A stretch of DNA of 6,132 bases from an uncultured Oscillospiraceae bacterium (GCA_958451705.1 CAUDRD010000106.1:1-6132), one strand, 5' to 3'. Positions 1 to 6,010 are shown, counted from the first letter of the stretch. Notes: generated from the letters alone by a model not told the origin. A program made the numbers and translations.

Positions 1-273
1 TTTCCAGTTACCCGCCATTGTCGTACACTTATCATAGCCGGGAGTGGAGTATTTTTCGCTTATAACAACATCCTGTCTTACGTTGCCGGAAGCTCCAACC
101 TGAATCCCTTCAGGATTTACAAGTCCGAAATCGAGATTTGCCTCTTCCTTAGGAAACCAGGAATGGGTGATACGCAAAACTTCCGTATTTTCGGGAACCT
201 CAAAATCAATGTAAAAGCATTTTTTCAAAAGAGATTTGTCAATTTCTTTTTCGATTATTAATTCCTTTTTCAT
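1..273 (-). CDS. N-terminal part of a probable CehA/McbA-type PHP metallohydrolase (runs off left edge)
   Basis: Open for 91 codons from an ATG at 273 to the window edge, with no stop. The start is supported by GGGAG (280-284) six bases upstream and a good promoter further up. The product begins MKKELIIEKE and contains LDFGLVNPEG (48-57), an ASGN turn (61-64), ISEKYSTPGY (71-80) and MAGNW (86-90). The order 'D-G-L-[FV]-[ND]-P-x-G ... G-x-S-G ... ISE...(A/S)TPGY...AGxW' recalls the beta-rich N-terminal region before the PHP domain of CehA/McbA-family phosphoesterases, which hydrolyse phosphate or carbamate esters using metal-bound His/Asp residues. Those residues would lie outside the window, so the catalytic domain is not seen. 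There is no signal peptide, so it is probably cytoplasmic. It is transcribed divergently from the symporter/deacetylase operon, which suggests a linked role in carbohydrate processing. The family call is from memory of the motif pattern and is moderate. Confidence 0.62.
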   Translation of the reverse strand, partial: MKKELIIEKEIDKSLLKKCFYIDFEVPENTEVLRITHSWFPKEEANLDFGLVNPEGIQVGASGNVRQDVVISEKYSTPGYDKCTTMAGNWK

Positions 274-305
274 ATATTTCTCCCATTTTGCAAGTGTTTG
301 TGATA

Positions 306-334
306 ATCATACATTATTTTAACAAGAAAGTCAA
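306..334 (-). promoter_or_regulatory. Sigma-A promoter of the left-edge metallohydrolase gene
   Basis: On the minus strand TTGACT (329-334) is followed after exactly 17 bases by TATGAT (306-311). Transcription would start near 299, about 26 bases before the ATG at 273. The -10 overlaps a 9-base palindrome, TGATAATCA (301-309). The -35 lies only 8 bases from the -35 of the opposing promoter, so the two polymerases would probably interfere or share a regulator. Confidence 0.72.
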
Positions 335-342
335 AAAATATA

Positions 343-371
343 TTGCAAACGACAAAACTGTGTGCTATATT
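343..371 (+). promoter_or_regulatory. Sigma-A promoter of the symporter/deacetylase operon
   Basis: TTGCAA (343-348), 17-base spacer, TATATT (366-371), with TG one base before the -10 (363-364), which makes an extended -10 element. Start of transcription is predicted near 378, giving a leader of about 27 bases. The ribosome site GAGGGG (394-399) sits five bases before the ATG at 405. No riboswitch-sized leader is present. Confidence 0.75.
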
Positions 372-404
372 TTTGTTAAATCAATAAAAAAGTGAGGGGT
401 AAAA

Positions 405-1715
405 ATGGAAAAAGGGAGCAGACTTTCTGCTAAATCTGTAAAAAGAACTTCGCCGTTTCGTTACGGCATAGGCATGTTCGGAACTTCGATTCCCATTAAT
501 ATGTTTAAGTCTTTTGCAGCCATATTTTATGTGGATATGCTGGGCCTTGACATGAAAAAGTATTCCTTTGTGCTGTTTATTTACACTTTTGTTGACGCAA
601 TCGACAACCCTGTTTACGGTTTTCTTTCGGACAGAACCCGTACCAAATGGGGACGCAGAAGGCCTTGGCTTGTTATAGGCGTGCCCCTGCTGATTTTATG
701 TTTTATAATGTTCTTTAACGTTCCGTCATTTATAAGTGCCGACAGCAATATGCTCTTTATTTACATGCTGCTTATGTACATATTGACAGGTACTCTCGAT
801 TCCCTAATGAATGCAAACTACGGCGCATTGTTCCCGGAGCTTTTCCATGAGGATACCGAAAGAGCGAAAACCAACGCCATAAGACAGGCTTTCCAGCTTG
901 TAGCAATGGTTATAAGCATCGCCCTTACTCCCATGGTGACAAGTGCAATAGGATATAGTTTAACTTCAATTATTTACGGTATTATAGCTTTGATAGTAAT
1001 AATGTACTGTACCTTCGGCTGCAAGGAAGATCCAGCCTCATGGTCAACGGAAAAGCCCAAAATCCTTTCCAGTATATGGGATCTTCTTAAAAACAAGAAG
1101 TTTTGGATTTTCGGCTTTACGGGAGCTTTCTATTCTGCAGCTTTCGCACTTATCTCTCAGGCGGTTCCCTTCTATGTAAAATACGCTCTTAACCTTGAAA
1201 GTGATAAAACTACTATAATGCTTGCGGCTGTTTTTGCCGTTGCACTTATAGGTATTCTTATTTGGACTCAGATAATAAAGCATGTCTATATTGTTAAAGC
1301 TTGGAGAATTTCATTTGTAGTAATGGCTATTGGAATTATCCCCATGTATTTTGCCTCAGACCTTATTACGGCGGTATGTATCGCCGGAGTTGTAGGACTG
1401 GGTGTTGCAGGATGCCTTACTACGATGGACTGCATCGGAGCAAAAATCATGGACGAAGACTATAAATTACATGGCGTTAAGCGTGAGGGAATAATTTCCA
1501 GCTGCTTGGGTGTTATGAACAGGCTTAACGGACTGTTTACCTCTGCCGCATTTTATGTTGTGGCAACCTTTTTCGGCTTTGAAAACGGAGATAATCCCGG
1601 TACAAATCCCGCCGTTGCGTCAAAGATGCTCCTTATAGTTTTCCCGGCAGTTGCCGTAGCTCTTTCCGCTGTTTTCTCCATGTTCCTGCATTTTGAGGAT
1701 GAAAAGAAAAAATGA
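405..1715 (+). CDS. GPH-family (glycoside-pentoside-hexuronide) sugar:cation symporter, MFS
   Basis: A 436-residue, highly hydrophobic protein with about twelve membrane segments, the normal size for the MelB/GPH branch of the major facilitator superfamily. These carriers import glycosides, pentosides or hexuronides with Na+ or H+. The family signature is clear: FVDAIDNPVYGFLSDRT (62-78), with acidic D64 and D67 at the positions used for cation binding in MelB, then KWGRRRPW (81-88) in the first cytoplasmic loop. A second conserved stretch, DYKLHGVKREGIISS (352-366), matches the cytoplasmic loop before the last helices. The start has a good Shine-Dalgarno site and promoter. The stop overlaps the start of the deacetylase gene (ATGA at 1712-1715), so the two are translationally coupled. 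The substrate cannot be read from sequence; the neighbour suggests an N-acetylated or otherwise acylated oligosaccharide (inference). Confidence 0.92.
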   Translation: MEKGSRLSAKSVKRTSPFRYGIGMFGTSIPINMFKSFAAIFYVDMLGLDMKKYSFVLFIYTFVDAIDNPVYGFLSDRTRTKWGRRRPWLVIGVPLLILCFIMFFNVPSFISADSNMLFIYMLLMYILTGTLDSLMNANYGALFPELFHEDTERAKTNAIRQAFQLVAMVISIALTPMVTSAIGYSLTSIIYGIIALIVIMYCTFGCKEDPASWSTEKPKILSSIWDLLKNKKFWIFGFTGAFYSAAFALISQAVPFYVKYALNLESDKTTIMLAAVFAVALIGILIWTQIIKHVYIVKAWRISFVVMAIGIIPMYFASDLITAVCIAGVVGLGVAGCLTTMDCIGAKIMDEDYKLHGVKREGIISSCLGVMNRLNGLFTSAAFYVVATFFGFENGDNPGTNPAVASKMLLIVFPAVAVALSAVFSMFLHFEDEKKK

Positions 1716-2551
1716 AATATCTGATTATTAACGCCGACGATTTCGGATATAATCCCCAGCAGACAAAAGCCATAAAAGAGCTTTATACTGCGGGCTTAAT
1801 TACCTCTACCTCTGTGCTCACCGTTGCCGAAAATGCACAGGAAGCGGCAAAAACAGCCGTTTCCTGCAATATTCCAGTAGGAGTTCATCTGACAATTAAC
1901 TCTGACAGTGAGCAAAACAGATGGAAAAGCCTTTCCGGGGGAAAATCTCTTTCGGACAATAAGGGATTTTACGCAGACCAGATGAAACTTGCTCTTCACG
2001 GAAGGAGAAGTGAAGTAGCTCAGGAGCTGGAAGCCCAGTACCGCTTTTTAACAGAAAATGGATGCACAGTAGACCATGCTGATAATCACTGTGGAACCCT
2101 TTACGGAATTAACGGCAGAAGATTTTATATTGAAGCTTATAAATTCTGCGCCGCTCATTCGCTTCCCTACCGCTTCCCGAAAACGCCTTATTTTTTAGAG
2201 CGTCAGCTTGGCAGAAGTATTCCGAAGCCCGTAATCGCCCTACAAAGGAAAATCGTCAGGGAGGGTGAGAAGCGGGGAGTCAAAATGCTCGACGACCTTG
2301 TTTCAAATCCTTATTCAGTGGAAAAAATTAGAAGCTATGATGAGCTTAGAGAATATTATCTTAAAGCGGTGGATAACTGTATAGAGGGAATTACAGAAAT
2401 GTTTCTTCACCCGGCTTATCCCGTTGACGGCGACCGTGAGTGGGAGAAAAGGGTAATGGAGTTTAAGCTTTTAAAAAGCGGCGACATTCTTCAGAGGGCG
2501 AAGGAAAAGGGCGTAGAGGTAGTTTCCTGGAAGATATTCAGTGAAATATAG
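1712..2551 (+). CDS. ChbG/HpnK (YdjC-fold) carbohydrate deacetylase
   Basis: A 279-residue cytoplasmic protein of the usual length for the family, which removes acetyl groups from sugars; known members act on chitobiose and chitotriose (ChbG) or in hopanoid synthesis (HpnK). The start is MKYLIINADDFGYN, with the hallmark ADDFG (8-12) that supplies the catalytic and metal-binding aspartates. GVHLTINSD (57-65) carries the first metal histidine (H59). VDHADNHCGTLYG (120-132) carries H122 and H126; by comparison with crystallised members, D10, H59 and H126 are the probable metal ligands. FLHPAYP (231-237) gives the late active-site histidine (H233). All key residues are present, so it should be active. 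It overlaps the symporter gene by four bases and shares its promoter, which fits a deacetylase acting on what the symporter brings in. Within ChbG/HpnK the exact substrate is open, so no symbol is given. Confidence 0.93.
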   Translation: MKYLIINADDFGYNPQQTKAIKELYTAGLITSTSVLTVAENAQEAAKTAVSCNIPVGVHLTINSDSEQNRWKSLSGGKSLSDNKGFYADQMKLALHGRRSEVAQELEAQYRFLTENGCTVDHADNHCGTLYGINGRRFYIEAYKFCAAHSLPYRFPKTPYFLERQLGRSIPKPVIALQRKIVREGEKRGVKMLDDLVSNPYSVEKIRSYDELREYYLKAVDNCIEGITEMFLHPAYPVDGDREWEKRVMEFKLLKSGDILQRAKEKGVEVVSWKIFSEI

Positions 2552-2574
2552 TTTATCTTTTAAAATTAAATATA

Positions 2575-2615
2575 AAAAAGGCGCATTTTCGGCAAAATCA
2601 AAAATGCGTCTTTTT
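2575..2615. terminator. Bidirectional intrinsic terminator between the deacetylase and cupin genes
   Basis: The arms 2575-2589 and 2601-2615 pair over 15 base pairs with one G-U (on the plus strand), around an 11-base loop. The GC core is GGCGC/GCGTC, flanked by A-tracts on the left and T-tracts on the right, so each strand reads a hairpin followed by a U run. It lies 24 bases after the deacetylase stop and 20 bases from the cupin stop, as expected for a terminator shared by converging genes. Confidence 0.88.
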
Positions 2616-2634
2616 ATATTCTCTTAAAGTTAAA

Positions 2635-2982
2635 TCAGTAAGTAAGTATAACCGCAAAAAGCTCAGCTGTTTTATCGGTTCTATTGGCAACCGAATGTTT
2701 TTCTCCTCCGTAGCAGATGCAGCTGTCACCGGCAGAAAGAGTTTTCATTTCGCCGTTGTCGTTATAAACGACGTTTCCGCTCATAACGTAAAACATTTCT
2801 TCCTCGTTTTCGTGAACGTGTTCTCCGATGGAACAGCCCGGCTCAAGGGTGATAACGGCTGCCATTCTGGATTTTCCGTGAATTTCGTCGGCGTTAAGAA
2901 CGTGGCGCACTTTAACGCTGCCGTCGCCGCCTCTCATAGCCTGGTTTACAACAAGGGTCATGTCGCTGTTTCTTTTAATCAT
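2635..2982 (-). CDS. Small single-domain cupin protein
   Basis: A 115-residue cytoplasmic protein containing one cupin beta-barrel. Motif 1 spans GCSIGEHVHENEEEMFYVMSG (49-69), with metal ligands H55, H57 and E61 or E62. Motif 2 is GDSCICYGGEKHSVAN (85-100), with ligand H96; its usual proline is replaced by Y91. All four expected ligands are present, so a bound metal is likely. The start at 2982 is chosen because GGGAGG (2990-2995) lies a few bases upstream. A GTG at 3015 would add eleven residues but has no ribosome site. The gene is divergent from the tandem ThyX gene and convergent with the deacetylase. Stand-alone cupins of this size are isomerases, dioxygenases, sugar-binding sensors or proteins of unknown role; nothing here decides which. 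Confidence 0.85.
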   Translation of the reverse strand: MIKRNSDMTLVVNQAMRGGDGSVKVRHVLNADEIHGKSRMAAVITLEPGCSIGEHVHENEEEMFYVMSGNVVYNDNGEMKTLSAGDSCICYGGEKHSVANRTDKTAELFAVILTY

Positions 2983-3032
2983 GGTTTTACCTCCCGTTTT
3001 GTGCATCCTGAGCACTTATTTCATCAGATGTA

Positions 3033-3061
3033 ATTATATCATCTCTTTGCGTTTTTTAAAA
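3033..3061 (-). promoter_or_regulatory. Promoter of the cupin gene (extended -10)
   Basis: On the minus strand a perfect TATAAT (3033-3038) is preceded by TGA, giving the extended -10 TGATATAAT. The -35 at 17 bases is poor (TTTTAA, 3056-3061), which is tolerated with an extended -10. The predicted leader is about 44 bases. Imperfect inverted copies of GATG/CATC (about 3022-3044) surround the -10, and the short hairpin GTGC...GCAC (3001-3015) lies in the leader. Confidence 0.6.
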
Positions 3062-3072
3062 GGCGGGTTTAT

Positions 3073-3101
3073 TTGCCTTAGAAAAGAATTTATGGTATAT
3101 T
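3073..3101 (+). promoter_or_regulatory. Sigma-A promoter of the tandem ThyX gene
   Basis: TTGCCT (3073-3078), 17-base spacer, TATATT (3096-3101), with TGG before the -10 (extended -10). Transcription would start near 3108, only about 17 bases before the ATG at 3125, leaving room for little more than the ribosome site AGGGGG (3112-3117, seven bases from the ATG). This start also excludes the longer upstream reading frame as coding. Confidence 0.72.
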
Positions 3102-3124
3102 ATCAGCAGCAAGGGGGATTCCAA

Positions 3125-4528
3125 ATGGATTATAAATCAGAAGTAAAAATAGTAGGATATTCAAACTGCGGAGAAAGTCTCTGCGCTGCCGGGGGACGTA
3201 TATCCACTCAGCCGGGAGATGTTTTTGATATACTTGAAAAGTCAAAGGACGCTGAAAAAAATGCGTCCCTTATACAAAAGGTTACAAAGTCGGGCCACAA
3301 CTCTGTTATAGAGCATCTCTTCTTTAACCTTGCTTTCCGCAACGTTTCGGTAGTTGTGGAGCAGTTTATGATAGAGTTCCGTCTGGCCTCCTTTACCGTA
3401 AAGTCCAGAAGATATGTTGATTTCGGAGACGCAGGCTTTTTTGTTCCGGAATTTTCTTCCGAGGCGGTAAAGGAAAAGTATACTGAGCATATGTCAAAGC
3501 TTTTCGATACATATAATAAGCTCACCGAAAGGGGCGTTGCCAAAGAGGACGCAAGGTTTGTGCTGCCCTATTGTTTTTTCAGTAACTTTATCTGCTCCAT
3601 GAACGCCCGTGAATTTCTCAATGTTTTAAGGGCGATGCTCTACGGCAGAGGCAGCAAATACCCGGAGATAAATAAAATAGGATTGTCTCTTTTAGAGCAG
3701 GCTCAGAAAATTGCCCCCGGAGTTATGGAAAGCTTTAATAATTTCGGCAAGACTTTTAATGATAAGCCGGATTTCTCTTTCCTTTCCTCAAAGGGTGAGT
3801 ATGTAAACGAGAAACCTCTTGTGGAGCTTATTTCATATACCCAAAATAGCGATTTGGCAGTGGCAAAGACGGCTCTTATAAGCGAAACCGCTTTAAATCA
3901 GGGGGAAGTAGCCGCTGCTGTTTTGGACAGAGAGACGAGAAAAAAGATAATCGACGCCGTTATTGACTGTGTAAGACCTCGTCCTCTTGAGGCGGCAAGC
4001 TATACTTTCAGGCTTAATAATGTATCTTTGGCCTGTGTAACTCATATTGTCCGCCACCGTATGCAGTGCGTAACGGTTCCGGAGCTTACCTCAGCTAACA
4101 GGGGAAGGTATATTATTCCTCCCGTCGTAAAAGGGGACAGCGAACTGTTGAGTTTATATACAAACGCTTTTTCTGAAACCGAGAAGTTTTATAAGGAGCT
4201 TAAAGCAATGGGCGAAAGTGAAGAAAATCTCGTATATGTGCTTTTAAGCGGCAATACCCTTGACCTCACTGTTACCATGAACGCAAGGGAACTTCTCCTC
4301 TTCCTTAAACTCAGAACCTGTGAGCGTGCCCAGTGGGAAATAAGGGATTACGCATATCTTATGCTTAAAATGCTCAGGGAAAGCGCTCCCGATATTTTCA
4401 GAAGATACGGTCCCAGCTGTTTTGTAACGGGAGTTTGCCCCGAGGGAAGGCTGTCCTGCGGAAAAATTTCAGAAATAAAAGAACGCTTTTCGAGGGACGA
4501 TTTTTTACCCGAAAGCTTAATTGATTAA
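3125..4528 (+). CDS. Tandem two-domain ThyX (FAD-dependent thymidylate synthase) family protein
   Basis: A 467-residue protein, about twice the usual ThyX length (210-260), with two consecutive ThyX domains. Domain 1 (about 5-215) has GHNSVIEH (57-64), EFR-x7-S-x-RY (84-97) where RHR is expected, EDARFVLP (141-148) and MNAREF (159-164). Domain 2 (about 235-445) has RPLEAASYTF (286-295), an intact RHR (310-312), GRYIIPP (327-333), MNAREL (385-390) and LRTCERAQWEI (396-406). ThyX makes dTMP from dUMP using methylenetetrahydrofolate, FAD and NADPH, as a homotetramer with active sites shared between subunits. Here each domain lacks residues the other keeps: domain 1 lost RHR, and domain 2 lost the histidine motif, the DAR arginine and the x7-S spacing. 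A composite active site is inferred; a repurposed flavoprotein is the alternative. The ATG at 3125 is chosen for its AGGGGG site and the promoter just upstream. It is monocistronic, divergent from the cupin. thyX is not used as symbol because activity is uncertain. Confidence 0.88.
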   Translation: MDYKSEVKIVGYSNCGESLCAAGGRISTQPGDVFDILEKSKDAEKNASLIQKVTKSGHNSVIEHLFFNLAFRNVSVVVEQFMIEFRLASFTVKSRRYVDFGDAGFFVPEFSSEAVKEKYTEHMSKLFDTYNKLTERGVAKEDARFVLPYCFFSNFICSMNAREFLNVLRAMLYGRGSKYPEINKIGLSLLEQAQKIAPGVMESFNNFGKTFNDKPDFSFLSSKGEYVNEKPLVELISYTQNSDLAVAKTALISETALNQGEVAAAVLDRETRKKIIDAVIDCVRPRPLEAASYTFRLNNVSLACVTHIVRHRMQCVTVPELTSANRGRYIIPPVVKGDSELLSLYTNAFSETEKFYKELKAMGESEENLVYVLLSGNTLDLTVTMNARELLLFLKLRTCERAQWEIRDYAYLMLKMLRESAPDIFRRYGPSCFVTGVCPEGRLSCGKISEIKERFSRDDFLPESLID

Positions 4529-4549
4529 AATATAGATTTTAAATTAAAC

Positions 4550-4592
4550 AGCCGCCGGCAAAGAGATGTAAAAAATCAATCGACCGGCGGTT
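4550..4592. terminator. Hairpin terminator shared by the tandem ThyX gene and the zinc-ribbon gene
   Basis: CCGCCGG (4552-4558) pairs perfectly with CCGGCGG (4584-4590), extended outward by a G-U and an A-U pair, with a 25-base loop. It starts 21 bases after the ThyX stop and lies just past the stop of the minus-strand zinc-ribbon gene, so it is placed to end both. The following tracts are only moderately T-rich (TTATATTATTT on plus, TTTAATTTAAAAT on minus) and the loop is long, so efficiency is uncertain. Confidence 0.68.
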
Positions 4593-4595
4593 ATA

Positions 4596-4763
4596 TTATT
4601 TGCTGTTTTTACTTTTTACTAAAAAACCGTTTTCATTTAGAAATTTTTCCAATTGGATTTTATGAATTTCAGAAACGTTCCTTACATTGTCTGAAAAACA
4701 GTTAAGGCAAAAATTTGCCTCTTCGGGAATTGGACTTTTGCAGTAGGGACAGATTTTATTCAT
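4596..4763 (-). CDS. Small zinc-ribbon protein (55 residues)
   Basis: A short gene starting MNKICPYCKSPIPEE, with a four-cysteine zinc knuckle pair: CPYC (5-8), ten residues, CLNC (19-22). The remaining 33 residues are polar, with a predicted helix around 30-45 (VSEIHKIQLEKFL), and end in a basic tail (VKSKNSK). There is no membrane segment, unlike many zinc-ribbon membrane proteins. Upstream are AAGGA (ten bases from the ATG, slightly long) and a promoter with a perfect -35. The intact frame, cysteine pattern, promoter and downstream hairpin together make it a credible gene despite its size. Zinc ribbons of this kind bind nucleic acid or proteins; the partner is unknown. It lies downstream of spmB on the same strand and could also be reached by read-through from there. 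Confidence 0.78.
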   Translation of the reverse strand: MNKICPYCKSPIPEEANFCLNCFSDNVRNVSEIHKIQLEKFLNENGFLVKSKNSK

Positions 4764-4810
4764 ATTTATACAATCCTTTTTAATTTTATAAAAAGCAAAT
4801 ATGCATTAAT

Positions 4811-4839
4811 AGAATATATTTAAAAATTGTTATTGTCAA
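4811..4839 (-). promoter_or_regulatory. Promoter of the zinc-ribbon gene
   Basis: On the minus strand a perfect TTGACA (4834-4839), 17-base spacer, then TATTCT (4811-4816), which matches the -10 consensus in four of six bases. Transcription would start near 4804, about 41 bases before the ATG. An inverted repeat (4842-4861) lies directly upstream of the -35. Confidence 0.6.
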
Positions 4840-4841
4840 GG

Positions 4842-4861
4842 AGGGTAGTGTTATTTACCCT
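4842..4861. repeat. Inverted repeat between spmB and the zinc-ribbon promoter
   Basis: AGGGTA (4842-4847) and TACCCT (4856-4861) are perfect inverted arms around eight bases. It lies 13 bases past the spmB stop and abuts the -35 of the zinc-ribbon promoter. It may be a weak spmB terminator (only a distant T-run follows, so doubtful) or an operator. Confidence 0.45.
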
Positions 4862-4874
4862 TATGAAAACGCCG

Positions 4875-5396
4875 TTATTTCCCCAAAAACAGCGCAACAG
4901 AAAGGGGAGCCAGTAAAAAGGAAACGCTGTCGGCTAAAAGAGCCGCTGCAAGGGTAAAGCGAGTCTTTTTTACTCCCACCGCTCCGTAGTAAACGGTTAC
5001 TGCGTAAAAGGTGGTTTCCGTTGACCCCATAATAACCGAGGCTACCCTTCCGGAAAAAGAATCGGGTCCGGCGGCTTTAAGAAGCGCCTCGTACATTGTA
5101 AGGGAACCGCTTCCTGAAACAGGGCTTAAAAGCACAAGAGGAAGCACATCTGGGGGTATACCTGTAAGGGAAGCGATAGGTTTCATAAACCAGAGTATAA
5201 CGTCAAGGCCGCCGGAGGCTTTAAGTACCGATACGGCGGTTATGAGAGCTATAAGGGAGGGCAAAATATTCAAAAAGGTATCAAAGCCCTCTTTGGCGCC
5301 CTCCAAAAAGCAGTCCATAACATTCGTGCCTTTAATCAGGCCGTAAACTATTATGAACACTGCCGTTATGGGCAAAATCCAGTCCGTAAAGGTCAT
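4875..5396 (-). CDS. spmB: Spore maturation protein B
   Basis: A 173-residue membrane protein, close to the usual SpmB length of about 178. It belongs to the nucleoside-recognition/gate (Gate domain) family. Characteristic stretches are FLEGAKEGFDTFLNILPSL (30-48), LSPVSGSGSLTMYEAL (90-105) with its glycine/serine-rich turn, and GSTETTFYAVTVYYG (124-138). Hydrophobic segments near 8-20, 42-60, 83-92, 116-140 and 148-170 indicate an integral inner-membrane protein. In Bacillus, SpmA and SpmB are needed for spore core dehydration and heat resistance; the molecular mechanism is not settled. The gene starts one base after the spmA stop, with GGAG (5407-5410) inside the end of spmA, so translation is probably coupled. 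No strong terminator follows it, so the downstream zinc-ribbon gene may receive read-through. Confidence 0.93.
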   Translation of the reverse strand: MTFTDWILPITAVFIIVYGLIKGTNVMDCFLEGAKEGFDTFLNILPSLIALITAVSVLKASGGLDVILWFMKPIASLTGIPPDVLPLVLLSPVSGSGSLTMYEALLKAAGPDSFSGRVASVIMGSTETTFYAVTVYYGAVGVKKTRFTLAAALLADSVSFLLAPLSVALFLGK

Positions 5397-5397
5397 T

Positions 5398-5991
5398 TTA
5401 ATATTTCTCCTTTTTTCGGAAACATAGGGCTAATATTTTAGCCGCTGCTATTCCGGCGGCAAGAGCGGCGCAGGAGTTAAGCCATGCGGCGGGCATTATT
5501 TCCATTGGATTTGCACTGCCGTATTGGCTTCGCAGCATAGCCACCGTTGTGGGTATTATATGCATTGCCGCTGTATTCATAACGACGAAAAAAATCATGT
5601 TGTCCGTTGCAACAAGAGGATTATTGTTTTCCTTATTCATAAGCTTCATAGCTTTAATGCCTAAAGGAGTCGCCGCATTGCCTAAACCCAGTATATTTGC
5701 CGTAAGGTTCATGGAAATGGCACCCGCAACCTCTGAATTCTTTTTAAGCCCGGGAAAAATAAGTTTGAGCACAGGGTACATAAAGGCTCCTATTTTTTCC
5801 GTAAGCCCCGACTGGGATGCAATTCGCATAAGTCCGCTCCAAAGGCAGAGCATACCCAATAGCTTTATTGCAAGTTCAACGCCGCTGTTTCCGGCTTCAA
5901 TGAGGGCGGAGGAAACGGCGGACATATTACCTAAAGCTGCGGCGGCAAAAAAAGAAAAAATAATAATTGCGGGCCAAATTATGTTCATCAT
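5398..5991 (-). CDS. spmA: Spore maturation protein A
   Basis: A 197-residue membrane protein, matching the family length (about 196). It starts MMNIIWPAIIIFSFF, a membrane segment. The hallmark NLTANILGLGNAATPLGIKA (95-114) is the conserved Gate-domain loop, followed by MNTAAMHIIPTTVAMLRSQYG (138-158) and a last hydrophobic segment (170-190) ending in a basic tail. It acts with SpmB in late sporulation, in spore core dehydration. The first of two adjacent ATGs is chosen: GGGAG (6000-6004) lies eight bases from it, eleven from the second. The gene heads the spmA-spmB operon. No convincing sporulation-sigma promoter was recognised upstream; in Bacillus the operon is read in the mother cell by sigma-E. 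A weak sigma-A-like pair, TTTTTG (6055-6060) and TATAAG (6032-6037) with 17-base spacing, is present. Confidence 0.94.
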   Translation of the reverse strand: MMNIIWPAIIIFSFFAAAALGNMSAVSSALIEAGNSGVELAIKLLGMLCLWSGLMRIASQSGLTEKIGAFMYPVLKLIFPGLKKNSEVAGAISMNLTANILGLGNAATPLGIKAMKLMNKENNNPLVATDNMIFFVVMNTAAMHIIPTTVAMLRSQYGSANPMEIMPAAWLNSCAALAAGIAAAKILALCFRKKEKY

Positions 5992-6010
5992 AGCGATTAC
6001 TCCCGATAAA

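Noticed and set aside
343..360. A catabolite-control (cre-like) or LacI-type operator around TTGCAAACGACAAAA
   Set aside because: Only the central CG and part of one half match; the second half-site is too poor to call.
2983..3015. An 11-residue N-terminal extension of the cupin from a GTG at 3015
   Set aside because: No ribosome site precedes the GTG, while GGGAGG lies just upstream of the ATG at 2982.
3001..3015. Hairpin GTGC-N7-GCAC in the cupin leader as a riboswitch or attenuator
   Set aside because: Four base pairs only and no U-tract or alternative structure; the leader is about 44 bases, too short for a known riboswitch.
2695..3033. Plus-strand open frame of 112 codons opposite the cupin
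   Set aside because: Antisense shadow of a gene with clear cupin motifs; no recognisable domain.
2960..3124. A 55-codon upstream extension of the tandem ThyX frame, with a hydrophobic beginning that could pass for a signal segment
   Set aside because: It overlaps the cupin start and both promoters. The well-placed AGGGGG site and the predicted transcription start (about 3108) put the true start at 3125, where ThyX similarity begins.
3208..3543. Minus-strand frames opposite the first ThyX domain
   Set aside because: No motif, no ribosome site, and fully inside a conserved coding region.
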